From Phocoenobacter atlanticus (GTDB taxonomy: Bacteria; Pseudomonadota; Gammaproteobacteria; Enterobacterales; Pasteurellaceae): 64,000 nt of DNA. A program made the translations under genes and the position numbers. The notes below the pieces were generated by a model. That model searched no databases and was not told where the DNA came from. It saw only the letters and a list, made by a program, of their open reading frames with translations. The stretch lies in assembly GCF_030764225.1 (NCBI RefSeq), contig NZ_JASAXH010000005.1; one strand, written 5' to 3'. Below, piece by piece: positions 52,896 through 61,616 of the stretch (the stretch's first letter is position 1; each line of letters starts with the position of its first letter).

Positions 52896-53591
52896 TTATT
52901 CAAAAGGATTAATTGTAGTTAAATCTTTTTCTACATTATCTACCATTAATTTTTCAAATTTCACTTTACCATAGCCCCGAGAACCGCTTCCACCAAGACT
53001 ATCAAGTTCTAATAAACGTAAGCCTTTTAAAACAAGTTCTAATAATCCTTTACCATCATCACTTTCAAACTTACGCATTGTTAATTTAAAATCAAACTTC
53101 GCTCCTGCTGGCACACGCTCTGTTTGGCGAGGGTGATCTGCTGTTGCTGTAATACGATTAATGGTATTTTCACTTTTAGCTTCTGTTAAAAGTAAATTAT
53201 CTTCACGAATTTTATCTTCCCAATCTTTATTCAAAGAACAATCCCAAAAAGCAAGACGAGAAACACCAATTTCTTGTAATTTTTTTTCATCATTTTCACT
53301 ATCTGCCCCAATACCAAATAGCTGTAAAATCTGTTTTACATCTTTATTACCATCTTTAAAATCATTTAAAGATAATGGGGTTTCTTGAACTTTACCACTA
53401 CGCCATTCTAATAAACTACGAATCTTTCCTTTAAGACTAGAACCGGGAATATAAGGTGATTGAGTAAATGGATGTTTAATTACTGAGTTACCAATACCAC
53501 CAATGTGCATTTCACTATCACCAGCCCCAATGTGTAGCCCTGTTTCAAGTCTTAATGTTGCTGTAATTTCTATAATCTTTTCTAGTTTCAT
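52896..53591 (-). CDS. csm3: Type III-A backbone subunit Csm3, catalytic Asp replaced
   Basis: Backbone RAMP that binds crRNA and normally slices target RNA every six bases. 231 residues from ATG 53591, six bases after AAGGAG; the longer frame runs into the intergenic gap. RLETGLHIGAGDSEMHIGG, SPYIPGSSLKGKIRSLLEW, ITATADHPRQTERVPAG and LDSLGGSGSRGYGKVKFE are standard. In other Csm3 proteins the catalytic Asp is in a (G/A)ID-x-PVI context (Asp33 in S. thermophilus). Here the aligned residue is Gly34 in GGIGNSVIKHP, so target-RNA cleavage is predicted to be lost. Confidence 0.92.
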   Translation of the reverse strand: MKLEKIIEITATLRLETGLHIGAGDSEMHIGGIGNSVIKHPFTQSPYIPGSSLKGKIRSLLEWRSGKVQETPLSLNDFKDGNKDVKQILQLFGIGADSENDEKKLQEIGVSRLAFWDCSLNKDWEDKIREDNLLLTEAKSENTINRITATADHPRQTERVPAGAKFDFKLTMRKFESDDGKGLLELVLKGLRLLELDSLGGSGSRGYGKVKFEKLMVDNVEKDLTTINPFE

Positions 53592-53610
53592 AATTTGCTC
53601 CTTAACAATT

Positions 53611-54069
53611 TTAGTTTTTATTTTTTTCTTCAAAATATTTACAATATCCCATCACGGCTTCCATAAATAATTTGGCATATTTTAATGTTATTGCATTTTC
53701 TATTTGATCCATCACTTGGTTAAAAACCTCACTAAAATGAATATCTATATGCCCCCTACCTTCTGCATAGGCAACCTTCGCTTTTAACATCTTGATAAAA
53801 ACCTCTTGCTTTTTATATTCTTCATCTCGGTTTTCACGATTAAGTTGCACCTTCTCATTCCACATTGCTAACTCATCATAAAATTTACGCAACTGGGTTT
53901 GTTTATTAGATTTTTCATTACATTGTTTTTTCTCTTTTCTTAATTTTTTATCATAAAATGTATGTTTATTACATTTATCAGTATGTTTAATATATTTAGC
54001 GGCTTCTTGTGCTATATTGCCAAAAAGTTCACTATCTACTATTTTGAAATCAATTTTATTTGTATCCAT
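53611..54069 (-). CDS. csm2: Type III-A small subunit Csm2
   Basis: Helical subunit lining the target-binding channel. 152 residues. TQTQLRKFYDELAMWNEKV-like text (QLRKFYDELAMWNEKV seen) and FIKMLKAKVAYAEGRGHIDI are the family core. The N-terminal 60 residues are Lys/Cys-rich and less conserved. It starts 9 bases after cas10 ends. Confidence 0.9.
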   Translation of the reverse strand: MDTNKIDFKIVDSELFGNIAQEAAKYIKHTDKCNKHTFYDKKLRKEKKQCNEKSNKQTQLRKFYDELAMWNEKVQLNRENRDEEYKKQEVFIKMLKAKVAYAEGRGHIDIHFSEVFNQVMDQIENAITLKYAKLFMEAVMGYCKYFEEKNKN

Positions 54070-54078
54070 AAGATTTCC

Positions 54079-56436
54079 TTATTTACGTTGTTTATAGAAA
54101 TAATTAAATAATGGTATTTGGAAGTTTTGATCATATTTGGCAATACCACTTTCCCCTAGTTTTTTAGAAATACGTTCTAACGCCTGTTGTTTTTTCTCTT
54201 TTGGTAATTTATCCACCACATAACGAGCTGTTTTATAATAAAAATGACTTCGCCACATTGTAGCGGTTAGATCTTTATCACTTTTTGCAATTTCTGCTTG
54301 TTTTGATAAATGAATTAAAGAATATAAATAAGACGTTGAAATATTATATTCCGTTGCTAATTGTTTAATTTCATCTTCTAACTTAACAAAATCATCCCAT
54401 TCATTCCAAGAAACAGAGAGATCAAAAATAGTGACGGCATTTTTTCCTTTCATTTCTTTAGATTTTTCAAGTGTCTCTTCTGCCAACTCACCTAAACGAG
54501 AAACAGGGTAATCCACCTTTGACATAACCATTCCCACAGAGAAATGAATTTCTTCATTATTAGCCACATATTTTTTAAACTGCTTTTGCATTTCAAAAGC
54601 AACTTTTTGTGTGCTATGCCAAGAACCAATTAAAAAGAAATCATCACCTCCTGCAAATACAGTATAAATATTTTCCTTATTCTCATTACAATAAGCAGGT
54701 AGCCACAAACTAAAAAATTGATTCATCTGACGAGAAAGGGTTGTCATTTTCGCTAAAGTTGTATTTCCTAATCCTTGCTTGAAAATCGAACCTAAATTAT
54801 CCACATCACCTTTAAGTGTCATTAATGCTGATTGTCCAATATAATTTTTAGTTTCAGTGTCAGAAATACGCTCTTTACGATCTTCACAAGCTAAATAATC
54901 AAACGTTTTTATTACCCCTTTTTCAATTTTATTCTCTTCATCAATATTTTGATATTTATCCTTTTCTAATTGTGAATTTTCATCAAAAACAGATACATAA
55001 CCATTAATATAACGGCGGGCATAACCATTCCAAACTGGTGTTTTTAAATCTTTTGGTAAAGAAAAATCCCAAAAACGATGAATATTAACGTCTCCCAATT
55101 CTCCTGTTTCTTCTTTATTACTAGTAAAAACGACTTTATAGCCAAAAATGTCAAGATCTAATATTTGTGTGCTTTCAAATTTTTTAATATCTGTACTACA
55201 ATCACATACAAATAAGCGATCTTTTTTAACTAAATTTTCACCAATTTTAATTTGAGATTTTGACATTAAAGATAATTTTTCTGATTCCTCTAAAGCAGGA
55301 AAATATTGATTTAATTTACAACAGCCATAAGAATATTGCATATCTTGAACAGGATTTTTAAAAGTAGTTAGACCAAGCCGTTGTAATTTTATTTTTTCAA
55401 GATCTAAAGAGCATTTATCCTGTAATGCTTTAAACTTCTCACCTTCAAATTCGTCAATTCCTGCAATTGTTGTTGCAATACCAATACCTGCTAAACCACA
55501 GGTATTTTGAATAAACCATTGATTAAAATTTTTTATTATGTCTTTTAAATGATCTTCTGTTTGCTGTGTATTTGGTGCAATAATTAAAAATTTACCTGCG
55601 GCATTTAAAATTTGGCTTGTACTTGGTAGCTCCAATGTCTGTAAAATTTTAAGTGCTGCCAACTCTGTGAAAAGAGATACTTGAAACGAACGTCCCCGTA
55701 ATAATTTTGCAACCTGTTTATTACTTTCCTTACTCCCTGCAAAAATAAACTCTTGAACACCAAAGAAGTCTCCAGAAATAAGTAAAAATGGTTTTTCATT
55801 ATCATCATTTCCATTTTTATTTCTCTCTTTTAACTTACTAAGTTGAATATTATCATCATTATGCCAACGCCAAAGAGCTGTTGCCAAAGCTGTTATTGTT
55901 TTACTGTAATCATAGAAAGGAACACCATAAGTGCGAGAAGGAATATTACTCATAAAACATTGATATAGCGTATCAAAATGATCTAACCATAAATCCATAT
56001 TTTGTTTGGGATCTGCTGGAATCAAAGAGATACTCTCAAAAAAAGAAGTCCATAAATTGGCATAATCCACCTGCACTTCTTCTGCTTTTTTAGGAAAAAT
56101 ATTATCTGCCGATATTTGTTCTAAAGGATAAGCATATTCAGGTTGGTTATTTATATCTTGTGAAGGTTTTTCAGAAAGGTTAACTGTTTTAAATAAACTA
56201 TACAATTTTTCTTGAGAATAAGTAAAAGGGTGATTGTTATCATTATCAGAGCCTAAGGTAATAGATTGTGCCCTATCAATAATTCGCCGTAAAAAATCGT
56301 GATTCTCTAAAGGCAGTAATACTGTTTGAAATTGTTCTTTTGGAAAGGGAGTATTTGTTTCATTAGCCAACTGCTCCAAATGATAAATCATCGCAGTAAA
56401 AGCCACTTGGCAAGATGTGGAAATTAATGTCGTCAT
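54079..56436 (-). CDS. cas10: Type III-A Cas10/Csm1 with GGDD palm but no HD motif
   Basis: Large subunit; in active systems it makes cyclic oligoadenylate at the palm and cuts DNA with an HD domain. 785 residues from ATG 56436 (GAGGAT upstream). The palm motif FAGGDDFFLIGS is intact (GGDD at 596-599), as are KGDVDNLGSIFKQGL and SVGMVMSKVDYPVS. The usual N-terminal LLHDIGKF is absent: the aligned stretch reads AMIYHLEQLAN, and the N-terminus is shorter than usual. The inter-palm Cys cluster is reduced (GCCKL and FVCDCS). DNase activity is therefore predicted to be lost and cyclic-oligonucleotide synthesis retained. Confidence 0.9.
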   Translation of the reverse strand: MTTLISTSCQVAFTAMIYHLEQLANETNTPFPKEQFQTVLLPLENHDFLRRIIDRAQSITLGSDNDNNHPFTYSQEKLYSLFKTVNLSEKPSQDINNQPEYAYPLEQISADNIFPKKAEEVQVDYANLWTSFFESISLIPADPKQNMDLWLDHFDTLYQCFMSNIPSRTYGVPFYDYSKTITALATALWRWHNDDNIQLSKLKERNKNGNDDNEKPFLLISGDFFGVQEFIFAGSKESNKQVAKLLRGRSFQVSLFTELAALKILQTLELPSTSQILNAAGKFLIIAPNTQQTEDHLKDIIKNFNQWFIQNTCGLAGIGIATTIAGIDEFEGEKFKALQDKCSLDLEKIKLQRLGLTTFKNPVQDMQYSYGCCKLNQYFPALEESEKLSLMSKSQIKIGENLVKKDRLFVCDCSTDIKKFESTQILDLDIFGYKVVFTSNKEETGELGDVNIHRFWDFSLPKDLKTPVWNGYARRYINGYVSVFDENSQLEKDKYQNIDEENKIEKGVIKTFDYLACEDRKERISDTETKNYIGQSALMTLKGDVDNLGSIFKQGLGNTTLAKMTTLSRQMNQFFSLWLPAYCNENKENIYTVFAGGDDFFLIGSWHSTQKVAFEMQKQFKKYVANNEEIHFSVGMVMSKVDYPVSRLGELAEETLEKSKEMKGKNAVTIFDLSVSWNEWDDFVKLEDEIKQLATEYNISTSYLYSLIHLSKQAEIAKSDKDLTATMWRSHFYYKTARYVVDKLPKEKKQQALERISKKLGESGIAKYDQNFQIPLFNYFYKQRK

Positions 56437-56544
56437 AACTATCCTCTTCTTAATACAGATAGCTAGATTGTATATCACTTAGAAAAAACAAATCAAAAAT
56501 ATACGGCTATATTTTGAGATGGATCACACTTTTATTATGGAAAT

Positions 56545-57355
56545 AATTCAGTCCCTTTCAAACAGGGCATGTATTTCTACAAACAAAAATAAAAAAGCAT
56601 GATGAATAGCTTTAGTCTCAATCCCTTTAAAACAGGGCATGTATTTCTACGACAAAAAGAAATGAAAGAGTACATTAAAACGAGTCTCAATCCCTTTTCA
56701 ACAGGGCATGTATTTCTACTTTTTAGATTAGAGGAGAAAATATGTCTGAAGAAAGTCTCAATCCCTTTAAAACAGGGCATGTATTTCTACTCTGACCCTC
56801 TTTGTAATAAAGACCATTAAAGTCTCAATCCCTTTAAAACAGGGCATGTATTTCTACACAGAATCTAATGGAGATCCTAATATACGTAGATACGTCTCAA
56901 TCCCTTTAAAACAGGGCATGTATTTCTACATTTTAGACATTTGAGATATCTTAAATATAGATAAGTCTCAATCCCTTTAAAACAGGGCATGTATTTCTAC
57001 GTACAAAGATGGGAGAAAGACATAGATAACAAGTAGTCTCAATCCCTTTAAAACAGGGCATGTATTTCTACGAATGTGACATTAATGAGCAAATTGCGTA
57101 TTATAAGTCTCAATCCCTTTAAAACAGGGCATGTATTTCTACATACACTTTTATTAACTAATCTCATAGGAGAAACAGTCTCAATCCCTTTAAAACAGGG
57201 CATGTATTTCTACGGTTACATCTATACCGTGCAGGAAGTACATTTAATGTCTCAATCCCTTTAAAACAGGGCATGTATTTCTACGATTACTCGTAAGTTG
57301 ATGTTCAATATGAATCTCAGTCTCAATCCCTTTAAAACAGGGCATGTATTTCTAC
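56545..57355 (-). CRISPR. CRISPR array 2: 12 repeats, 11 spacers
   Basis: 36-base repeats start at 56545 (degenerate, about 5 mismatches), 56615, 56684 (one variant with TTCA), 56755, 56822, 56894, 56965, 57036, 57107, 57178, 57249 and 57320. Spacers are 31-36 bases, mostly 35. The degenerate repeat is on the left and the leader plus cas2 on the right, so transcription is leftward and the handle reads ATTGAGAC. The repeat is the same as in array 1. Confidence 0.98.
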
Positions 57356-57517
57356 TGTGGCAATAACGCTAAGCCTTGTTTTACAATGCTTACAGAATAT
57401 CGTTTCCAATTTTTTAATCGCATTATAAACTTAACCTCTTAATTGTATAAAAAACACACAAAATATTTATTGTATTGTTTAGAGCAACAATAGAAAACTG
57501 TTATATTTTACCTAAAT
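57356..57517 (-). promoter_or_regulatory. Leader of array 2
   Basis: 162 bases between the cas2 stop and the first repeat, homologous to the leader of array 1 and of exactly equal length. AT-rich; the promoter and spacer-integration signals should be here. Confidence 0.8.
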
Positions 57518-57808
57518 TTAACTTATAAATCCAGCAGGTAACCCAGTCCAAATAATACCTTCAGGAAATAATGGTTTGCCTATTGTCCATTGTAACCCTC
57601 TTGTGGATAATGGATAGATCCGTAAATCATCTTCTTTTTCATCAAAAACAGTCAATATATCATTAATGCACTTTTGTAATAAGACGTCTTCTCCTTCAAA
57701 AATAAAAAGGCTATATTGAATAGGAGTCGCATATTTGAGTACTTTACGATAGATACGTTGTAAACGTTTTTCATCAGCAATATCATAACCAATCAAATAT
57801 TTTTTCAT
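57518..57808 (-). CDS. cas2: CRISPR adaptation protein Cas2 (copy next to array 2)
   Basis: 96 residues, ferredoxin-like fold. The family acidic residue is in YLIGYDIADEKRL. YATPIQYSLFIFEGE and the end WTGLPAGFIS fit Cas2. Eight bases after cas1. The same C-terminal text appears in the collapsed copy at 48856. Confidence 0.93.
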   Translation of the reverse strand: MKKYLIGYDIADEKRLQRIYRKVLKYATPIQYSLFIFEGEDVLLQKCINDILTVFDEKEDDLRIYPLSTRGLQWTIGKPLFPEGIIWTGLPAGFIS

Positions 57809-57816
57809 TTGTTACC

Positions 57817-58890
57817 TCAAAATGAAAATTCAATATTTTGCATCATTGTGTGTTGATTAAAATAATAATGTTCTAACAATTCTTGCCATTGTAATTCTGT
57901 TAGTTGCTGAGGAGATGAAGGTTCTATACTTTCTTTACGTTGTGGTAAATTAGGTAACTCAACTTCTTTCAATACTTGAATAATATCATGACAATTTTCT
58001 GTAAGTATTTTTCGCCATTGTTCCGCTTGTTCTTCATACGCTTTATAAAAGTTTATTCTTCCTGTTTTACCTAACATACATCCTGATTGAGTTGTTGAAA
58101 AGTATTCAATTCTCAATTCTTTACTACGAAATAACCCTATTAACCAATTATCTACAAGTGGACGAATTGGCTCAACCAAATCACATGCAAAAGACTCTCG
58201 AGAAAAATCAAGAGAGTGATAAAATCCAATATAGGGGTCAAGTCCTGCACCATAACTAGCTAAGACGGCTTCACTATGTAACAGAGTATAACTTAATGAG
58301 AGTACCGCATTAAAAGGATCTCGTGGTGGACGGCGATTTCTTCCATTAAAATCCAATGACTTGGGTAAATATTGACTTAATGCCATAAAATAAACAGAAG
58401 CAGCTCGTCCTTCAACGCCTCGTAATGAAGCAAGATTAGTCTGCTGGTTGATCTTTGTAATCAACTCATTTAATTCCTTTACTTTAGGTGTTAATAAAGA
58501 TTGTTTATCTTCTCTCAAATTTAAAGCTTGTGATAACCAATTTTTTTGTGTTTCTAATTTAAGTTGAATAATTTTCTTTGAAAAAGCTAAACAAAAAGGC
58601 TCATTATGTGAAAGTTCATATTGTATGACTCTACGATGGGCATCATTATGGGGTTGAGGTAAAAATAAAGAGGGTATATTTTTTCTCCCGGATAAAAAAA
58701 TAATTCCTATACCTCGTTTTCCTAATTTAGCAAGTAATGATGCTTGTAACTTTACATCACCTTTCAAATAAATACGATCAACCGAAACAAGAGGAATAGT
58801 GCCAATACGCTCTTCATTTTCATAACAAATTAACACTTCTCCACTTAATTTTAGCTCTACTCCTTTGCGATCAATATATAAACTAGACAT
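57817..58890 (-). CDS. cas1: CRISPR integrase Cas1
   Basis: Integrates new spacers at the leader end, with Cas2. 357 residues. N-terminal beta domain LYIDRKGVELKLSG, catalytic Glu160 in SLRGVEGRAAS, His225 in GFYHSLDFSRESFACDL and nearby acidic residues at 237-240. A basic, Gln-rich tail of about 60 residues extends past the core. It lies between two different cas2 genes. It appears intact. Confidence 0.95.
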   Translation of the reverse strand: MSSLYIDRKGVELKLSGEVLICYENEERIGTIPLVSVDRIYLKGDVKLQASLLAKLGKRGIGIIFLSGRKNIPSLFLPQPHNDAHRRVIQYELSHNEPFCLAFSKKIIQLKLETQKNWLSQALNLREDKQSLLTPKVKELNELITKINQQTNLASLRGVEGRAASVYFMALSQYLPKSLDFNGRNRRPPRDPFNAVLSLSYTLLHSEAVLASYGAGLDPYIGFYHSLDFSRESFACDLVEPIRPLVDNWLIGLFRSKELRIEYFSTTQSGCMLGKTGRINFYKAYEEQAEQWRKILTENCHDIIQVLKEVELPNLPQRKESIEPSSPQQLTELQWQELLEHYYFNQHTMMQNIEFSF

Positions 58891-58899
58891 AATTCCTCA

Positions 58900-59184
58900 C
58901 TATACAATCAAAAAAGGGGAAATAGATTGTAATTCTGCCTTTCCAAATAATAAAGGTTTTGTACTCAGCGGAATTTGAAAAATGAAAATGCGATCTTCAT
59001 CAAGATCCAATAACTCTACCAATTCTTGTTTAAATGTAATTAATTCAGATTCTGTTAACCAACACTCGTAAAAAGACTCTTGCCCTCCAATTGCATAAGT
59101 TTCAACTTTTTTATGTACCTTGTACAATCGCTTTGAATCACAAATGTCATAAGCAATAAGGTAGCGTAGCCTTGATACTTGCAT
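58900..59184 (-). CDS. cas2: Second Cas2 protein, upstream of cas1
   Basis: 94 residues. YLIAYDICDSKRLYKVHKKV then YAIGGQESFYECWLTESEL and LDEDRIFIFQIPLS are typical of Cas2. It differs clearly from the copy at 57518, so it is not a recent duplicate. It ends 9 bases before cas1 and begins 36 bases after guaA ends, on the same strand. Why two Cas2 proteins are kept is unknown; a heteromeric Cas2 dimer is one possibility. Confidence 0.9.
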   Translation of the reverse strand: MQVSRLRYLIAYDICDSKRLYKVHKKVETYAIGGQESFYECWLTESELITFKQELVELLDLDEDRIFIFQIPLSTKPLLFGKAELQSISPFLIV

Positions 59185-59220
59185 TGTTTGATACTCAAAA
59201 TCTCTAATAAAAAGTAAAAA

Positions 59221-60792
59221 TTATTCCCACTCAATCGTCGCTGGCGGCTTACCACTCACATCATAAACGACACGAGAAATACCTCCAACCTCATTGATAA
59301 TTCGGTTTGAGATTTTACCTAATAAGTCATAAGGTAAATGAGCCCAGTGTGCGGTCATAAAGTCGATAGTTTCAACGGCACGTAATGACACAACCCAGTC
59401 GTATTTACGTCCATCACCCATTACGCCAACAGATTTTACAGGTAAAAATACCGTAAAGGCTTGGCTGACTTTGTAGTACCAATCAGCATTGTGTAATTCT
59501 TCGATAAAAATAGCGTCTGCTTTACGGAGTAAATCGCAATATTCTTTTTTTACTTCGCCTAAAACACGCACACCTAAACCTGGTCCTGGGAATGGGTGGC
59601 GGTTGAGCATTTGTGCAGGTAAGCCTAAGGCTAAACCAATTTTACGCACTTCGTCTTTAAATAATTCACGCAACGGCTCAACTAAGCCAAGTTTCATATA
59701 ATCAGGTAATCCGCCGACATTGTGGTGGGATTTGATCACGTGGGCTTTGCCGGTTTTACTTGCGGCAGATTCGATCACATCAGGATAAATCGTACCTTGT
59801 GCTAACCATTTTACGTTGTCGTGTTTGTGAGATTCTTCATCAAACACTTCCACGAATACATTACCAATGATTTTACGTTTTGCCTCTGGCTCATCAACCC
59901 CTGCAAGGCGATCTAAGAAACGTTGCTCTGCATCAACTTTGGTAATGTTTAATCCAAATTTATCACCAAACATTTCCATAACTTGTTCGGCTTCGTTTAA
60001 ACGTAATAATCCGTTATCCACGAAAACGCAGTGTAATTTTTTGCCGATAGCACGGTGTAGTAATAATGCGACTACCGATGAATCGACACCACCAGATAAG
60101 CCTAAAATGACTTCGTCATCACCCACTTGTGCTTTAACACGAGCCACAGCATCTTCAATAATATTTTCAGCCGTCCATTTGGTTTCACAGCCACAAATAT
60201 TGACCACAAAATTAGTTAATAAGCCTAAACCTTGTTTGGTATGGGTGACTTCTGGATGGAATTGTACGCCGTAAAATTGACGGTTTTCATCTGACATTGC
60301 CGCAATCGGGCAAGTTGGGGTTAAGCCTGTTACTTGGAAACCTTGTGGTAATTGAGTCACTTTATCGCCGTGGCTCATCCATACATCAAGCTGAGGATTT
60401 GAAGCGGTAAGATCATCATTTAATTTTGCAAATAATTGATCTTGTCCTTTTAATTCAACCTGTGCGTAACCAAATTCACGATGATTTGATCCTTCGGTTA
60501 AGCCACCAAGTTGCATTGCCATTGTTTGCATTCCGTAGCAGATACCAAGTACTGGCACGCCTGCATTAAATACATATTCAGGGGCTCGTGGGCTACCTTG
60601 CTCTGTGGTGCTTTCAGGTCCACCAGACAGAATAATCCCTGTTGGATTAAATTCACGAATTTGCTCTTCGGTAACGTCCCAAGCCCAAAGCTCACAATAG
60701 ACTCCTATTTCACGCACACGACGAGCGATAAGTTGGGTATATTGTGATCCAAAATCTAAAATTAAAATTTTATGGTTGTGTATGTTGTTCAT
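59221..60792 (-). CDS. guaA: GMP synthase (glutamine-hydrolysing)
   Basis: Converts XMP to GMP. 523 residues. Glutaminase nucleophile Cys in GICYGMQTMA with His in FHPEVTHT, the ATP-pyrophosphatase loop GLSGGVDSSV, and the C-terminal dimer domain NRHPFPGPGLGVRVLGEV. It is normally co-transcribed with guaB; here a toxin-antitoxin pair separates them. Confidence 0.97.
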   Translation of the reverse strand: MNNIHNHKILILDFGSQYTQLIARRVREIGVYCELWAWDVTEEQIREFNPTGIILSGGPESTTEQGSPRAPEYVFNAGVPVLGICYGMQTMAMQLGGLTEGSNHREFGYAQVELKGQDQLFAKLNDDLTASNPQLDVWMSHGDKVTQLPQGFQVTGLTPTCPIAAMSDENRQFYGVQFHPEVTHTKQGLGLLTNFVVNICGCETKWTAENIIEDAVARVKAQVGDDEVILGLSGGVDSSVVALLLHRAIGKKLHCVFVDNGLLRLNEAEQVMEMFGDKFGLNITKVDAEQRFLDRLAGVDEPEAKRKIIGNVFVEVFDEESHKHDNVKWLAQGTIYPDVIESAASKTGKAHVIKSHHNVGGLPDYMKLGLVEPLRELFKDEVRKIGLALGLPAQMLNRHPFPGPGLGVRVLGEVKKEYCDLLRKADAIFIEELHNADWYYKVSQAFTVFLPVKSVGVMGDGRKYDWVVSLRAVETIDFMTAHWAHLPYDLLGKISNRIINEVGGISRVVYDVSGKPPATIEWE

Positions 60793-60800
60793 TTTGTTCT

Positions 60801-61229
60801 CTATTTTGAATGTTCTACAAAAGGATTAAATAATTTTATACCTAATCCTTCAAAATCTTTGGTATTGCGTGTGACTAAAATTAAATTGTGTTCAATCACA
60901 CTCGCTGCAATCCAAGCGTCATTTTCAGGCGAAGGATCAGGAATATGCAATTTTGCACAAATTTCAGCAGTTTTTGGCGTAATGTTTAAAATGCGTCCAT
61001 TAAGCATTTTCAGCACATTATTTTGATACCAATTTGTTAATGCTGTAAATTGTTTTGGATCTTTATACTTTTTTCTTAAAATTCCACGTTGTATTTCCAT
61101 TAAAACGGTTGGATTAGTATAAAAGTCTTCTATGGAAGTGCTTCTAAACCAATCTACAACATTGGGATTTGCTTTCCCTTGTTTGATTTTTCGGATTTCA
61201 GAAATAAGGTTAGTATCAAGTAAAAACAT
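60801..61229 (-). CDS. VapC-like PIN-domain toxin
   Basis: 142 residues. PIN-domain acidic residues: Asp in FLLDTNLISEI, Glu in VLMEIQRGIL, Asp in SPENDAWIAA and VTRNTKDF. Family toxins are RNases. The last base of the antitoxin gene overlaps its start. It sits between guaB and guaA, 8 bases before the guaA start codon. Confidence 0.9.
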   Translation of the reverse strand: MFLLDTNLISEIRKIKQGKANPNVVDWFRSTSIEDFYTNPTVLMEIQRGILRKKYKDPKQFTALTNWYQNNVLKMLNGRILNITPKTAEICAKLHIPDPSPENDAWIAASVIEHNLILVTRNTKDFEGLGIKLFNPFVEHSK

Positions 61230-61507
61230 TATTCATCCTCTAAACCATAATCTACAAATGGAATAGGGCGATTAGCTTTACAGCGTGGCGGAATATCAAA
61301 CTCAATATCTGCCTCACCATAATCTTCTTGTGAACAAAGCCACTCGTAAGCACTTTGTTTTTTTTCCTGTTTTTGAACTTGATAATCATCATAACGCATT
61401 AGCACAAATTCAGGATTACCACGATTAGTAATAATAACAGGTTCATTTGCTGCGAGCTGTTTTGCTTTCGCTAAATTTTGATTAAATTCTCTACTTGTAA
61501 TAAACAT
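61229..61507 (-). CDS. Phd/YefM-family antitoxin
   Basis: 92 residues from ATG 61507, which has GAGGG upstream and the canonical start MFITSREFNQNLAKAKQLA; an earlier ATG at 61567 adds an unlikely 20 residues. PVIITNRGNPEFVLMRYDDY is typical of the Phd fold. The acidic C-terminus should bind the PIN toxin encoded next. Confidence 0.88.
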   Translation of the reverse strand: MFITSREFNQNLAKAKQLAANEPVIITNRGNPEFVLMRYDDYQVQKQEKKQSAYEWLCSQEDYGEADIEFDIPPRCKANRPIPFVDYGLEDE

Positions 61508-61616
61508 AAAGCCCTCTTTTGTTGCTACAATTTTTAGCATTGTAGCAACGATAAGTTTATTAAACAATAAATTTGCAAATTTAATACAAAATTTAACCGC
61601 TTAATTTTCTTAAATA

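Noticed and set aside
49481..56436. Type III-B (Cmr) assignment of the effector operon
   Set aside because: Gene order and motifs (Csm2 core, Csm4 and Csm5 signatures, no Cmr1 or Cmr6) fit type III-A.
56577..57264. Reading frames across array 2 on both strands
   Set aside because: They are built from the CRISPR repeats and spacers; the repeated peptide text follows the repeat unit.
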